Shown: positions 32,242-43,740 of the stretch, piece after piece
Layout of the letters: each line of letters opens with the position of its first letter
How positions within the stretch are numbered: position 1 is the stretch's first letter
Origin: Noviherbaspirillum galbum
GTDB lineage: Bacteria > Pseudomonadota > Gammaproteobacteria > Burkholderiales > Burkholderiaceae_D
Assembly: GCF_010974945.1 (NCBI RefSeq)
Contig: NZ_JAAIVB010000070.1
Coordinates: 1 to 54,034 of the forward strand
Reading direction: 5' to 3'
Length of the DNA stretch: 54,034 nucleotides
Notes under the pieces: generated by a model
What the model saw: only the letters and a program-made list of their open reading frames with translations
What the model was told of the DNA's origin: nothing
Database searches by the model: none
Program-made: the position numbers and the translations under genes

Positions 32242-32820
32242 TCAGCCTGACCGGCCGTCGAAACCGCCCACCGGACCGCTGCGCTCGGCATGCAGGCGGG
32301 CCCGTTCCGGCGTGAGGAAGAACGACATCCGGACGAGCGAGCCGAGCTCCTCCGAAAACTCCATGCCGGTGATCACGAAGCCGAGCCGCAGCTTGGCGAT
32401 CAGCACCGGGTTGTTGGTGGACAGGTGCCTGGAATACACGGTGTGGCAGCCCCGGGCGGCGGCTTCGTCGAGCACGGCGCGCGCGAGGCGGGAATAGACG
32501 CCGCGCCGGCGGTGGGCCGGCAGGACAGCGGAATTGGCCACGTAGAAGGCGCCGCCGCGTTCATACCATCCCATCGACCAGCCGACGAGCGTGTCGCCAT
32601 CGAAGGCGCCCACCCGCAGGCGCTCCGGCGCGGGCAGGCTGTCGCGCAACGCATCGGCGCGCGCGAAGGCGTCGTCGCCCAGTTGCGAGCGTAGCAGGGA
32701 GCGGCGGGCAAGGTCGCCGAAAAGGCGCTCGACCGTCTCGGTGAAAGCGGGTTCGTCGAACTGCGGCACGACCGCGATGCGGATGCCGTCCGCCCGTTCC
32801 AGGCTGGTTGCTTGTGTCAA
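32242..32820 (-). CDS. GNAT-family N-acetyltransferase
   Basis: This 192-residue GNAT protein has FYVANSAVLPAHRRRGVYSRLARAV as its acetyl-CoA binding region and a truncated motif B (NNPVLIAKLRLGF). Translation begins at TTG (32820), supported by GGGAG five bases upstream. It follows priA by 13 bases and may share its transcript. The substrate is unknown. Confidence 0.83.
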   Translation of the reverse strand: MTQATSLERADGIRIAVVPQFDEPAFTETVERLFGDLARRSLLRSQLGDDAFARADALRDSLPAPERLRVGAFDGDTLVGWSMGWYERGGAFYVANSAVLPAHRRRGVYSRLARAVLDEAAARGCHTVYSRHLSTNNPVLIAKLRLGFVITGMEFSEELGSLVRMSFFLTPERARLHAERSGPVGGFDGRSG

Positions 32821-32833
32821 GGCGTCTCCCTGT

Positions 32834-34864
32834 TCAGATATCCATCGGATCGACTTCGAGCGACCACTTTACCCGGCTTTTCATGGCGCGCAGCTGCAGC
32901 ATCCACTCCCTCAGGTAGGCCTGAAGCGCGGGGCGGGAAGGCGATTCGACCAGCAGCTGGGCGCGCTCGACGTTGGCCACGCGCGTCAAGGCCATGGGAA
33001 TGGGATCGTTGATGGTGATGCCGGGCGGCTGGAGCATGCCGGCGGCTTCCTGCAGGAAGGCCAGCGCGGCATCGAGTTCGCGCGCCTCGGCGCGCAGCAG
33101 CGCCTGGTAGAGGTAAGGCGGCAGGCCGGCTTGCTGGCGTTCCTCGAGCAGGCCGGCGGCGAAACGGTCGTAGTCGTGCGCCATGAGCGCCGCATACAGG
33201 GGATGCTGCGGGTAGCGCGTCTGGATCAGGACTTCGGCGGCATTGCCATCTTCCTTGCGCGCCGCGCGGCCCGCCCGTCCGCCGACCTGCATGAGCTGCG
33301 CGAACAGGCGCTCGCTGGCGCGGTAATCGTGCGAAAACAGGGCGGTGTCGGGATTGAGCACGCCGACCAGCGTGAGGTTGCGGAAGTCATGTCCCTTGGC
33401 GACCATCTGCGTGCCGATGAGGATGTCCACCTCGCCCCGGTGCACGGCGTCGAAGGCGGCCTGCGCGCTGCCCTTGAGGCGCGTGGAATCGGCATCGATG
33501 CGCAGCAGCCTCGCCTCCGGGAACAGGTGCTGCAGGTTTTCCTCGATGCGCTGGGTGCCGCGGCCGAGCGGCTGCAGGTCCACGTTGCCGCAGGTGGGGC
33601 AGGCGCGCGGAATGCGCTGCTCCATGCTGCAATGATGGCAGCGCAGGCGGTGCTCCGACTTGTGCAGGACCATGAACGCGGTGCAGCGCACGCAGTTGCT
33701 GATCCAGCCGCAGGACTCGCAGGACAGGACCGGCGCGTAGCCGCGGCGGTTCAGGAAAAGCAGCGATTGCTCGCCCTGGTCGAGACGCTTCTTGATCGCG
33801 GCGCGCAAGCTGGCGGTGAGCCCGCCGTCGGCCTTGTCACGCTCCATGTCGACAAGCCGGATAGCGGGGAGCACGGCGTCGGGCACGGCGCGTTCGCGCA
33901 GCGTGAGCTCCCGGTAGCGGCCGGTGCGCGCATGGTGCCAGGTTTCGAGCGACGGGGTGGCCGAGCCGAGCACCAGCGGGATGTCCAGCTGGCGCGCGCG
34001 CCAGACGGCGAGGTCGCGCGCGGAATAGCGCAGTCCTTCCTGCTGCTTGTACGAGGGGTCGTGCTCTTCGTCGATGATGATGAGCTTCAGCGCGGGCAGC
34101 GAAGCGAGGACCGCGAGCCGCGTGCCAAGGATGATGCGGGCACGGCCGAGGTGCGCGGCGATCCAGTGCTGCAGGCGTTCGCCTTCCGCGAGGCCGCTGT
34201 GCAGGGTGACCACGTCGACGCCCGGAAAGCGCGCCCGCACGTTGGCTTCGAGCTGGGGCGTCAGGTTGATTTCCGGCGTCAGGATCAGCACCTGGGCGTC
34301 ATGGTTTTCCGGCTTGGCGAGGATGCGCGCCGCCGCCTGCAGGTAGACCTCGGTCTTGCCGCTTCCCGTCACGCCGTACAGCAGGATGGGCGCGAAGCCC
34401 TCGGCGGCGGCGATCGCCTCGGCCGCCTCGCGCTGTGCCGCATTCAGCGGCGGCATGTTGGCGGGAGCGGGATCGTGAGCGTGTTCCTTGCCCGCCAGGC
34501 GCTTCAGCGCCCGGTCGAGGGATACCGTGGTCTCCGCGCGCAGGTTCTTCGGAATGCCGGGAATGACCACCTCGCCCAGGGGCCGCTGGTAGTAATCGGC
34601 GGCGAAGCTGCACAAGGCGATCCAGTCGGGCCGGAGCGGCTCGAGCTGAGCGCGGAGCGAAAGCACGGGCTTGAGCTTGTCTGGCGGGACGTCCGAGGTA
34701 TCTTCGATGGCGATGATCAGGCCGACGGCTTCCCGCTTGCCGAACGGGACCATGGCCAGCTGGCCGGGGCGCGGCGGCGAGCTTGCGCCGTCGTCGAGCC
34801 AGACATAGTCGAAGAGCTGGTCGAGCGGCGTGTCGAGGGCGATCTTGAGGATGCGTTGTTTCAC
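32834..34864 (-). CDS. priA: Primosomal replication helicase PriA
   Basis: This is a 676-residue PriA. The N-terminal 3' DNA-end binding domain begins ILKIALDTPLDQLFDY. The helicase core has Walker A GVTGSGKTEVY and the DEEH box (IIIDEEHDPSYKQQ). The zinc module is complete, with CESCGWISNCVRC, CHHC and CPTCGN. PriA restarts collapsed forks by loading the primosome. The GTG at 34864 is preferred because the family starts there; upstream in-frame codons lie in the DnaA-box region. Confidence 0.93.
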   Translation of the reverse strand: MKQRILKIALDTPLDQLFDYVWLDDGASSPPRPGQLAMVPFGKREAVGLIIAIEDTSDVPPDKLKPVLSLRAQLEPLRPDWIALCSFAADYYQRPLGEVVIPGIPKNLRAETTVSLDRALKRLAGKEHAHDPAPANMPPLNAAQREAAEAIAAAEGFAPILLYGVTGSGKTEVYLQAAARILAKPENHDAQVLILTPEINLTPQLEANVRARFPGVDVVTLHSGLAEGERLQHWIAAHLGRARIILGTRLAVLASLPALKLIIIDEEHDPSYKQQEGLRYSARDLAVWRARQLDIPLVLGSATPSLETWHHARTGRYRELTLRERAVPDAVLPAIRLVDMERDKADGGLTASLRAAIKKRLDQGEQSLLFLNRRGYAPVLSCESCGWISNCVRCTAFMVLHKSEHRLRCHHCSMEQRIPRACPTCGNVDLQPLGRGTQRIEENLQHLFPEARLLRIDADSTRLKGSAQAAFDAVHRGEVDILIGTQMVAKGHDFRNLTLVGVLNPDTALFSHDYRASERLFAQLMQVGGRAGRAARKEDGNAAEVLIQTRYPQHPLYAALMAHDYDRFAAGLLEERQQAGLPPYLYQALLRAEARELDAALAFLQEAAGMLQPPGITINDPIPMALTRVANVERAQLLVESPSRPALQAYLREWMLQLRAMKSRVKWSLEVDPMDI

Positions 34865-34925
34865 AAACTTAAAGTAATTTTTTAGAAAAAACGCTAAGCC
34901 ACGGTTTCTAAAGCAGGATTTCGGT

Positions 34926-34956
34926 CTATCCACACAAGCTGTGGATAACTTTGTGG
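34926..34956. repeat. Palindromic DnaA-box pair, copy 1
   Basis: TATCCACA and TGTGGATA face each other over a 5-base spacer, followed by ACTTTGTGG. Nearly identical to 35382-35412. Confidence 0.8.
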
Positions 34957-35381
34957 GCAAGTCTTGGGAAAGCTTTGGAGAGGCGCTCCACTGGGCGGTT
35001 TCCGCTACGTTGCCGCTTTTTCTTGCATCGATTTTTTCCTTAATTTTCAGACGCTTGGCGCTGCGTTCCTAGCGACGGATATTTTCCCTCGGAAAAATTC
35101 CGCGCAACTTGACAATTTTTCGGGATTCCAGTTTGTGTGAATAACCGCCCCGCCGCTGTCTCTCGTTTGCGCCACTTTGCGGCAATCCGCTTGAGATTTC
35201 GCAGCGTCGTGGCGCGGCGGCAATTGCCTGCCCGCATGCGTTTCGTTGTCCGGGCGGAAACCGTTCGGGGAAATCGGTACGACCATGTTGTGCTGCATTC
35301 CTGGTTCACTGCCGCCCAAGAATCTTAAAGTAAACTTTCACATTCCTCCGTAACTTGGCGATGGAAAAGGAGTTTTTCGGG

Positions 35382-35412
35382 GTATCCACAAAGTCTGTGG
35401 ATAACTTTGTGG
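35382..35412. repeat. Palindromic DnaA-box pair, copy 2
   Basis: The arms and following ACTTTGTGG are the same as in 34926-34956; only the first base and the 5-base spacer differ. Conservation of the arms with divergence of the spacer suggests selection on protein binding. Confidence 0.8.
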
Positions 35413-35651
35413 AGAAAGTGCCGGCACTTCGGCGCAGAGCCACGGCTGGCGCGGGTTTCGGCGGTTTCGCGGCGAATTGCCAGAAAAAATTTTCCTTCAA
35501 TTTCAATGACTTGCGGGAGGCGTTCGCGCCTGCCGTGAAGGCGCCGAATCGAGGTTGTTTCCGCATCGCACCATCACCGTACTGTGAATAAGCGCAGCGT
35601 TCCGCCGGTCAATGGTATTTCCGGCGGGATTGATCGTGCTTAAGCCGCGGG

Positions 35652-36740
35652 TCAGGCTTCGGAACGCAGCCTGCGGCCGACGTCGTGGACCGTATCGACC
35701 AGCACGCTGACGGCCTCGGGAGGCGTGAACTGGGAAATGCCGTGCCCGAGGTTGAACACGTGGCCGTTGCCCGCCTGGGGCTTGCCGAACGATTCCAGCA
35801 CGCGCGTGGCCTCGCTGCGGATCTGCTCGGCGCCGGCGAAGAGGGTCATCGGGTCGAGGTTGCCTTGCAGCGCAACGCGGTCACCCACCCGGCGGCGCGC
35901 TTCGCCCAGATTGACGGTCCAGTCCAGGCCGACGGCGTCGGCGCCGATGTCCGCGATCTCTTCGAGCCAGAGGCCGCCGCCCTTGGTAAAGACGATGGCA
36001 GGAATGTGCGCGCCCTGGTGTTCACGCTTGAGGCGGGAGACCACCTCGCGCATGTAGGCCAGAGAGAAGCGCTGGTACAGGCCATCCGCCAGGGTGCCGC
36101 CCCAGGTATCGAAGATCATGACCGCCTGGGCGCCTGCCTCGATCTGCGCATTCAGGTAGCTGGCCACGGCGCTGGCATTGGTCTTGAGGATGTGGTGCAT
36201 GAGATCGGGGCGGTTGTACATCATGCTCTTGACCAGTCGGAAGTCGTCGGAGCCGCCGCCCTCCACCATGTAGCACGCCAGTGTCCACGGACTGCCGGAG
36301 AAGCCGATCAGCGGGACGCGGCCATTGAGCGTGGTGCGGATCTGGGTCACGGCATCGAACACGTATTGCAGGGATCCGGGAGGCGGTTCCTGCAGCGCCA
36401 TCACGGCCTTCTCGTCGCGCAGCGGATGTTCGAACTTCGGGCCCTCGCCCTCGGCGAAATACAGCCCCAGTCCCATCGCATCCGGGACGGTGAGGATGTC
36501 GGAGAACAGGATCGCGGCGTCGAGCGCGTAGCGGTCGAGCGGCTGGATCGTCACCTCCGTGGCGTAATCCGGGTTCTTGGCGAGGCCGAGGAAGGAGCCG
36601 GCCCGCTTGCGGGTGGCGCAGTACTCGGGAAGGTAGCGGCCGGCCTGGCGCATGAGCCAGAGCGGCGTGTAATCGGTGGGCTGGCGCATGAGTGCGCGCA
36701 GGAAAGTATCGTTCTTGAGCGGGGCGAAGTTGGTGGGCAT
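35652..36740 (-). CDS. hemE: Uroporphyrinogen decarboxylase
   Basis: This 362-residue enzyme of haem synthesis decarboxylates the four acetate side chains of uroporphyrinogen III. It begins with the family signature [15 protein letters not shown], with the catalytic-site Arg residues. [15 protein letters not shown] carries the essential Asp, [19 protein letters not shown] follows, and [13 protein letters not shown] is near the end. The start at 36740 is preferred over 36764, because the family begins close to the FLRAL helix. Confidence 0.95.
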   Translation of the reverse strand: MPTNFAPLKNDTFLRALMRQPTDYTPLWLMRQAGRYLPEYCATRKRAGSFLGLAKNPDYATEVTIQPLDRYALDAAILFSDILTVPDAMGLGLYFAEGEGPKFEHPLRDEKAVMALQEPPPGSLQYVFDAVTQIRTTLNGRVPLIGFSGSPWTLACYMVEGGGSDDFRLVKSMMYNRPDLMHHILKTNASAVASYLNAQIEAGAQAVMIFDTWGGTLADGLYQRFSLAYMREVVSRLKREHQGAHIPAIVFTKGGGLWLEEIADIGADAVGLDWTVNLGEARRRVGDRVALQGNLDPMTLFAGAEQIRSEATRVLESFGKPQAGNGHVFNLGHGISQFTPPEAVSVLVDTVHDVGRRLRSEA

Positions 36741-36905
36741 GGGCGTCTTTCGGTAATCCTGCATTATCGCCCAGGGCGGGCTAAAACGCTGCTGGTAACG
36801 CTGGTTGCGACGCTGCTTGTGCGTGAAACGCGGCGCTTTCCTGGAAGCGGAAAAGCGCCTGCATGGAAGCGCGATCCGGCGCCCGGCAGGTGTGCCTGCC
36901 TTCGT

Positions 36906-37643
36906 TCAGCCCGGCATGCGGTTCACGCACAGGTCGGCCATCTGGCGGGCCCACACCGCGCAGCCGCGGACGGACGGGTGGTAGCCGTCGCTTGCCATCA
37001 TCTGCGGCGAGACGAGGTCGACATGCAGCGGCACGTGCAGCACGGCAGGCAGGCTCGCTGCCAGGCGTGCGCTCTCGTGGTCGAGCGCGGCGGACTTGAG
37101 CCCCATGACCCAGCGCAGGGGCTGCGGCAGGGCTGGAAAGCGGGAGAGCGGCGGCACGCCCGCCAGCAGGATGATGCGTGGCTGGCAGCGTTCCTCCAGC
37201 GCCTGCAACAGGCTGGAAAGCGTATCGCGCCACCGGCCGACCGGCGTGAACGCCGTCGTGTCGTTGACGCCCAAGCAAACGAGCGCCACGTCGACGGGGG
37301 CGGCGGGCAGCCCCGGCAGCACGGCTTCGCCGATTTCCCTGGCGGTGGCGCCGTTGCGCCCATGGGCCTGCCATGCCACGGGACGGCCGAGGCTGGATGA
37401 CAGCGCGCGGGCGAGTTGTGCGGTGATGGCGTCTTCCTGGGTGGGGACGCCGACGCCGGCGACCGGCGATTCGCCGATGGCGACGATGCGCAAGGCCTGG
37501 CCGGCGAGCTGCGCGCCGGCCAGGCCCTCGCGCGGGCCGTCCGCTTCCGGCAAGCGCGGCGTCTTGCGCCGGGTCCGCTTTCCCTGCCAGGACAGCAGCG
37601 GAAACAGGGGTAGCGCGACGAGTTCGGGGAGAAACTGCTGCAT
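36906..37643 (-). CDS. SGNH/GDSL-type esterase
   Basis: This 245-residue hydrolase has block I AIGESPVAGVGV (GES where most members have GDS), block III GVNDTTAF and block V DGYHPS with the catalytic Asp-His pair. The nucleophile Ser is retained. A basic N-terminal segment (GKRTRRKTPR) and a short hydrophobic start may act as a weak membrane anchor. The family hydrolyses esters of lipids or polysaccharides. It sits between the ATP synthase operon and hemE. Confidence 0.83.
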   Translation of the reverse strand: MQQFLPELVALPLFPLLSWQGKRTRRKTPRLPEADGPREGLAGAQLAGQALRIVAIGESPVAGVGVPTQEDAITAQLARALSSSLGRPVAWQAHGRNGATAREIGEAVLPGLPAAPVDVALVCLGVNDTTAFTPVGRWRDTLSSLLQALEERCQPRIILLAGVPPLSRFPALPQPLRWVMGLKSAALDHESARLAASLPAVLHVPLHVDLVSPQMMASDGYHPSVRGCAVWARQMADLCVNRMPG

Positions 37644-37730
37644 GGTTCGCGAATAACGCTGATGACGGAAGGGCCGCACCGGCAGGCTTGATCGTACAGG
37701 GCTCAGGCACGCATGGCTCGGCGCCTGGTA

Positions 37731-37757
37731 ACAAAAAAGGCAGCCGAAGCTGCCTTG
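37731..37757 (-). terminator. Terminator of the ATP synthase operon
   Basis: On the minus strand AAGGCAGC, loop TTCG, GCTGCCTT and a T run form a classic intrinsic terminator 28 bases after the atpC stop. Confidence 0.93.
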
Positions 37758-37784
37758 ATTGTCATGCTGACGTGCCCTGCCGGA

Positions 37785-38207
37785 TCAACGCTTCTTGCGC
37801 AACTTCTGGATGGCGGCGAGCTGTGCTACGGCGGCGGCGAGTTCTGCCTGCGCCTTTGCATAGTCGATCGCGGAATCCTTGTTGACAAGGGCTTCTTCGG
37901 CCAGTCGCTTGGCTTCGGCTGCCTTCGCCTCGTCCAGGTCATGACCGCGGATGGCGGTATCGGCCAGCACGGTGACGCCATGCGGCTGCACTTCGAGAAG
38001 ACCGCCCGCCACGAAAACGAATTCGTCTTCGGCCTGGCCCGGTACCTTGATGCGTACCGCGCCGGGACGGATGCGCGTGATCAGCGGCGTGTGCTGGGGG
38101 TAAATGCCCAGCTCGCCCGCTTCACCCGGCAACGCGACGAACTCGGCTTCGCCGGCGAAGATTTCCTCTTCGGCGGACACGACGTCGACGTGAATGGTGT
38201 TTGCCAT
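37785..38207 (-). CDS. atpC: ATP synthase F1 epsilon subunit
   Basis: This 140-residue subunit has the N-terminal beta-sandwich ([33 protein letters not shown]) and a C-terminal helical hairpin ending KLRKKR. Epsilon links F1 to the c-ring and inhibits ATP hydrolysis. It is the last gene of the operon, before a strong terminator, and is separated from atpD by an unusually long 151-base gap. Confidence 0.95.
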   Translation of the reverse strand: MANTIHVDVVSAEEEIFAGEAEFVALPGEAGELGIYPQHTPLITRIRPGAVRIKVPGQAEDEFVFVAGGLLEVQPHGVTVLADTAIRGHDLDEAKAAEAKRLAEEALVNKDSAIDYAKAQAELAAAVAQLAAIQKLRKKR

Positions 38208-38358
38208 GTTGGAACCTTTGTTGTTCGATGGAAGACTGCGTAACCCGACCAGCTCCTTCCCTTTCGAGGGGAAGGCCGGGATGGGGATGGGTTTCCGTCA
38301 TGCCTGGAGACCCATCGGCTTCCCGGCCGACCTTCGGGAGAAGGCGGCTTGGACAGGA
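38208..38358. repeat. REP-like hairpin sequence between atpD and atpC
   Basis: This 151-base gap inside the operon carries short imperfect palindromes (TTCCCTTTCGAGGGGAA; two CCCGGC/GCCGGG-type segments) and G-rich GGGATGGGGATGGG. It looks like an inserted intergenic repeat of the REP type. In the mRNA it could form a stem that tunes atpC expression or stability. No coding content seen. Confidence 0.5.
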
Positions 38359-39789
<1,431 letters not shown>

Positions 39790-39794
39790 TTACG

Positions 39795-40664
39795 TTAAAC
39801 CGCAGCCGCACCGGCGACGATCTCGGACAGTTCCTTGGTAATCGCGGCCTGACGAGTCTTGTTGTACACAAGCTTCAGCTCGCCAATGACGTTACCCGCG
39901 TTATCGGAAGCAGCCTTCATCGCCACCATGCGCGCCGATTGCTCGGACGCCATGTTTTCCGCGACAGCCTGATAGATCAGGGCTTCAACGTAACGCACCA
40001 GCAGTTCGTCGATGACGGTCTGCGCATCCGGCTCGTAGATGTAGTCCCAGGCGTGGGACGACTTGTCCGCCTGCATGCGCTCCGCCGACAGCGGCAGCAG
40101 CTGGTCCATCATCGGTTCCTGCTTCATCGTGTTGATGAACTTGGTGTAGAACAGATAGACCGCGTCGAGCTTGCCTTCCTGGTACGCATCGAGCAGCACC
40201 TTGACGGGACCGATCAGCTTGTCGAGGTGCGGCGTGTCGCCGAGACCCGTGACTTGCGAAACGACCCTGGCGCCGATGCGGTTCAGGAAGCCGAGACCCT
40301 TGTTGCCGATCGCGACTGCTTCAACCTTGGTACCTTGTCCGTCGAGCTCGCGCACCTTGTTGGTCACTTGGCGCAGCACGTTGGTGTTCATGCCGCCGCA
40401 CAGACCCTTATCGGTCGTGACGACGATGACACCCACGGTTTTCGCTGCGCTTTGCTTGACCAGGAAAGGATGCGTGTACTCCGGATTGGCCTGCGACAAG
40501 TTGGCGGCGATATTGCGAATCTTGTCACTGTAGGGACGGGCCGCGCGCATCCGTTCCTGCGCCTTGCGCATTTTGGATGCGGCGACCATTTCCATCGCCT
40601 TGGTGATTTTCTTCGTGTTCTCGACGCTCTTGATCTTGCCGCGTATCTCTTTGCCTGCAGCCAT
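39795..40664 (-). CDS. atpG: ATP synthase F1 gamma subunit
   Basis: This 289-residue rotor shaft begins [33 protein letters not shown] and ends with the conserved [15 protein letters not shown] and [21 protein letters not shown] helices. TTDKGLCGG is present. It is in standard order between atpA and atpD. Confidence 0.97.
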   Translation of the reverse strand: MAAGKEIRGKIKSVENTKKITKAMEMVAASKMRKAQERMRAARPYSDKIRNIAANLSQANPEYTHPFLVKQSAAKTVGVIVVTTDKGLCGGMNTNVLRQVTNKVRELDGQGTKVEAVAIGNKGLGFLNRIGARVVSQVTGLGDTPHLDKLIGPVKVLLDAYQEGKLDAVYLFYTKFINTMKQEPMMDQLLPLSAERMQADKSSHAWDYIYEPDAQTVIDELLVRYVEALIYQAVAENMASEQSARMVAMKAASDNAGNVIGELKLVYNKTRQAAITKELSEIVAGAAAV

Positions 40665-40691
40665 GAGTATTTACTCCTTCAGCGCGTTGGC

Positions 40692-42227
40692 TCAGAAAGT
40701 CTTCTTGAAGGCGGCAATCGCGGAGGCGAGTTCTGCTTCGCCGTCTTTGTCGAGTTGCTTGCTGTCTTCAATCTTCTTCAGCAGCGCACCATGGCTGGTC
40801 TTCATGAAGTTGTGCAGGCCGGATTCGAAGGCCAGCACGCGCTTCACGTCGATGTCGTCGAAGTAGCCCTTGTTCACGGCGAACAGCGACACGGCCATCA
40901 GGGAGATGGGCAGCGGCGAGTACTGGGGCTGCTTGAGCAGCTCGGTCACGCGCGCGCCGCGGTCCAGCTGGCGGCGGGTGGCTTCGTCGAGATCGGAGGC
41001 GAACTGTGCGAACGCGGCCAGTTCACGATACTGCGCCAAGTCGGTACGGATACCGCCGGACAGGTTCTTGATGACCTTGGTCTGGGCTGCGCCACCGACG
41101 CGGGACACCGAGATACCGGCGTTGATCGCGGGACGGATGCCGGAGTTGAACAGCGAGGTCTCGAGGAAGATCTGGCCGTCGGTAATCGAGATCACGTTGG
41201 TCGGAACGAATGCGGACACGTCGCCGGCTTGCGTTTCGATGATCGGCAGCGCGGTCAGCGAACCGGTCTTGCCCTTGACCTGGCCGTTGGTGAAGGCTTC
41301 GACGTAGTCGGGGTTGACGCGGGCTGCGCGCTCCAGCAGGCGGGAGTGCAGGTAGAACACGTCGCCCGGATACGCTTCGCGGCCCGGCGGACGGCGCAGC
41401 AGCAGGGAAACCTGGCGGTAGGCCACGGCCTGCTTGGACAGGTCGTCGTACACGATCAGTGCGTCTTCGCCGCGGTCGCGGAAGTACTCGCCCATGGCGC
41501 AGCCGGAGTAGGCGGCGACGTACTGCATCGCTGCGGACTCGGACGCGTTGGCGGCGACGACGATGGTGTAGTCCATCGCGCCGTTCTGCTCGAGCGCGCG
41601 CACGATGTTCTTGACGGTGGATGCCTTCTGGCCGATCGCGACGTAGATACACGTCATGTCCTGGCCCTTCTGGTTGATGATGGCATCGATCGCGACGGCG
41701 GACTTGCCGGTCTGGCGGTCGCCGATGATCAGTTCGCGCTGGCCGCGGCCGATCGGCACCATGGAGTCAATTGCCTTCAGGCCGGTTTGCATCGGCTGGG
41801 AGACGGATTGACGTGCGATAACGCCCGGAGCGATCTTCTCGATCGGGGCGGACAGCGTGGCGTTGATCGGACCCTTGCCGTCGATCGGCTGGCCCAGTGC
41901 GTTGACGACGCGGCCCTTCAGTTCGGGACCGATCGGCACTTCCAGGATGCGGCCCGTGCACTTGACGGTGTCGCCTTCGGAAATGTGCTCGTACTCGCCC
42001 AGGATAACGGCGCCGACGGAGTCGCGCTCGAGGTTCAGCGCGAGGCCGAAGGTGTTGCCCGGGAATTCCAGCATCTCGCCTTGCATTGCGTCGGACAGAC
42101 CGTGAATGCGGCAGATACCGTCGGTCACGGAGATGACCGTGCCCTGATTGCGGATCTCAGCGGTGTCGCCAAGGCCTTGAATCCGGCTCTTGATCAGTTC
42201 GCTGATTTCAGACGGGTTGAGTTGCAT
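40692..42227 (-). CDS. atpA: ATP synthase F1 alpha subunit
   Basis: This 511-residue regulatory nucleotide-binding subunit has Walker [10 protein letters not shown], Walker [13 protein letters not shown], and the C-terminal arginine-finger region [10 protein letters not shown]. The N-terminal [12 protein letters not shown] helix contacts the peripheral stalk. Complete and in normal order. Confidence 0.97.
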   Translation of the reverse strand: MQLNPSEISELIKSRIQGLGDTAEIRNQGTVISVTDGICRIHGLSDAMQGEMLEFPGNTFGLALNLERDSVGAVILGEYEHISEGDTVKCTGRILEVPIGPELKGRVVNALGQPIDGKGPINATLSAPIEKIAPGVIARQSVSQPMQTGLKAIDSMVPIGRGQRELIIGDRQTGKSAVAIDAIINQKGQDMTCIYVAIGQKASTVKNIVRALEQNGAMDYTIVVAANASESAAMQYVAAYSGCAMGEYFRDRGEDALIVYDDLSKQAVAYRQVSLLLRRPPGREAYPGDVFYLHSRLLERAARVNPDYVEAFTNGQVKGKTGSLTALPIIETQAGDVSAFVPTNVISITDGQIFLETSLFNSGIRPAINAGISVSRVGGAAQTKVIKNLSGGIRTDLAQYRELAAFAQFASDLDEATRRQLDRGARVTELLKQPQYSPLPISLMAVSLFAVNKGYFDDIDVKRVLAFESGLHNFMKTSHGALLKKIEDSKQLDKDGEAELASAIAAFKKTF

Positions 42228-42305
42228 GTTAACTCCTAAATTTTTTAATCTCGGCTTGCTTGCGCTGGCAGGCAGCGGGCATAGCAGTCAAGAAGCGTCC
42301 GGTGC

Positions 42306-42839
42306 TTACGCGACCAGGGCGGTGTACATCTTCTGCAGCTTGGCGCGAACCGAAGTGTCCAGCACTTCATCGCCAACCGCGATGCGTACGCCACCGATGA
42401 GCGAGTTGTCCACCTTGACCGACGGATTGAGCTTGCGTCCGAATTTTCTTTCCAGCGTGGCGACCAGTTCCTGCACCTGTGCGGGGGTCATCTCGAAGGC
42501 GCTGGTGATCTCGGCGTCGGCGGCACCCTCGGCGCTGTTCTTGAGCGCGTGGAATTGCGTGCCGATCTCGGGCAACAGCGTGAGACGTCCGTTTTCCACC
42601 AGCATCTGCACGAAGTTTTTCGCTTCGGGGAAGACGGTTGATTTCAACAGGGACAAGAAAGTATCGACGATCTGCGAATCCGAAAGTTTCGGATTGCTGG
42701 CGAAAGTCTTGACATCGGGGAGCGCAGCCACCGCCGCCATTTCCGACACGAGGTCGGACCAGGCGGCGATGTTGCCGGACTTGGCGACACGGAACAGTGC
42801 TTCTGCGTAAGGGCGAGCAATCGTTGCGAGTTCGGCCAT
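42306..42839 (-). CDS. atpH: ATP synthase F1 delta subunit
   Basis: This 177-residue protein opens with [15 protein letters not shown], the diagnostic delta/OSCP helix, and ends with [28 protein letters not shown]. It fixes the peripheral stalk to F1. The start is two bases after the atpF stop. Confidence 0.95.
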   Translation of the reverse strand: MAELATIARPYAEALFRVAKSGNIAAWSDLVSEMAAVAALPDVKTFASNPKLSDSQIVDTFLSLLKSTVFPEAKNFVQMLVENGRLTLLPEIGTQFHALKNSAEGAADAEITSAFEMTPAQVQELVATLERKFGRKLNPSVKVDNSLIGGVRIAVGDEVLDTSVRAKLQKMYTALVA

Positions 42840-42841
42840 GA

Positions 42842-43312
42842 TTACAGCTCGGTCTTCAGTTGGTTCAGCAGGTCGGCGTGGGCCGCTGCGTTCACCTCAC
42901 GCTTCAGGATCTGCTCGGCGCCGGCCACCGCGAGGGTAGCGACTTGCGCGCGCAGTTCTTCACGTGCACGAGTGACTTGCTGTTCTGCATCGGCGCGGGC
43001 GGCCGCAAGGATGCGGGCGGCTTCGTCGGAGGCAGTTTTCTTGGCTTCTTCGATGATGGCGGCGGCGCGCTTTTCAGCGTCGCTGATGCGCTTCTGGCCT
43101 TCGTCACGCGCAGTGGCGAGCTCGGATTGCACGCGCTTTTCAGCGGCGGCCATCTCTGCCTTGCCACGCTCGGCGGCTGCCAGGCCGTTCGCGATCTTCT
43201 CGGCGCGTTCGTCGAGTGCCTTCATCAGCGGGGGCCACACGAACTTCATGGTGAACCACGCGAGGATGAAGAAGACCACGAACTGCGCAAACAAGGTTGC
43301 ATTCAGATTCAC
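42842..43312 (-). CDS. atpF: ATP synthase Fo b subunit
   Basis: This 156-residue protein has one N-terminal membrane helix ([22 protein letters not shown]) with the conserved FVWPPL motif, and a long Ala/Glu/Lys-rich helix that dimerises as the peripheral stalk. Its C-terminus ([14 protein letters not shown]) contacts delta. Confidence 0.95.
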   Translation of the reverse strand: MNLNATLFAQFVVFFILAWFTMKFVWPPLMKALDERAEKIANGLAAAERGKAEMAAAEKRVQSELATARDEGQKRISDAEKRAAAIIEEAKKTASDEAARILAAARADAEQQVTRAREELRAQVATLAVAGAEQILKREVNAAAHADLLNQLKTEL

Positions 43313-43387
43313 GGCGTTTTTCCTTCCTAGAGTAAAGAATGCCGAACGCGAAGGTTCGGCAGCTCAGTGTTCAGGCTGGTCGCCCGA

Positions 43388-43651
<264 letters not shown>

Positions 43652-43740
43652 TTAAGGTTGAAAACAAAAAATGAAAATTACTACTTCTTTACGTACTGCC
43701 TATCTTTCGATTCTTTACGTGCTGAGGGTCGTCCCGGCGA

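Larger units (their letters stand above)
34865..35651. other. 787-bp gene-free region with multiple DnaA boxes
   Basis: I find no convincing gene here. It is lower in GC than its surroundings. It holds four strong DnaA boxes, all readable on the minus strand: TTATCCACA at 34940-34948 and 35396-35404, and TTATTCACA at 35136-35144 and 35583-35591. Two weaker boxes (CTATCCACA at 34926-34934, GTATCCACA at 35382-35390) face the first two. CTTAAAGTAA occurs about 60 bases before each palindromic pair (34866 and 35324), indicating a roughly 90-base duplicated module. Confidence 0.75.

Noticed and set aside
35355-35591. Short plus-strand frame and minus-strand frames in the priA-hemE gap
   Set aside because: They run through the palindromic DnaA-box copies, have no ribosome site and no protein-like pattern.
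34865-35651. Region as the chromosomal origin oriC
   Set aside because: DnaA boxes are present, but dnaA and rpmH are absent and highly expressed conserved operons on the right read toward the region, which would be head-on to a fork from here.
39939-42239. Very long plus-strand open frame opposite atpG and atpA (and similar ones opposite priA, hemE and atpD)
   Set aside because: These are antisense frames kept open by high GC and the codon pattern of strongly conserved genes on the other strand.
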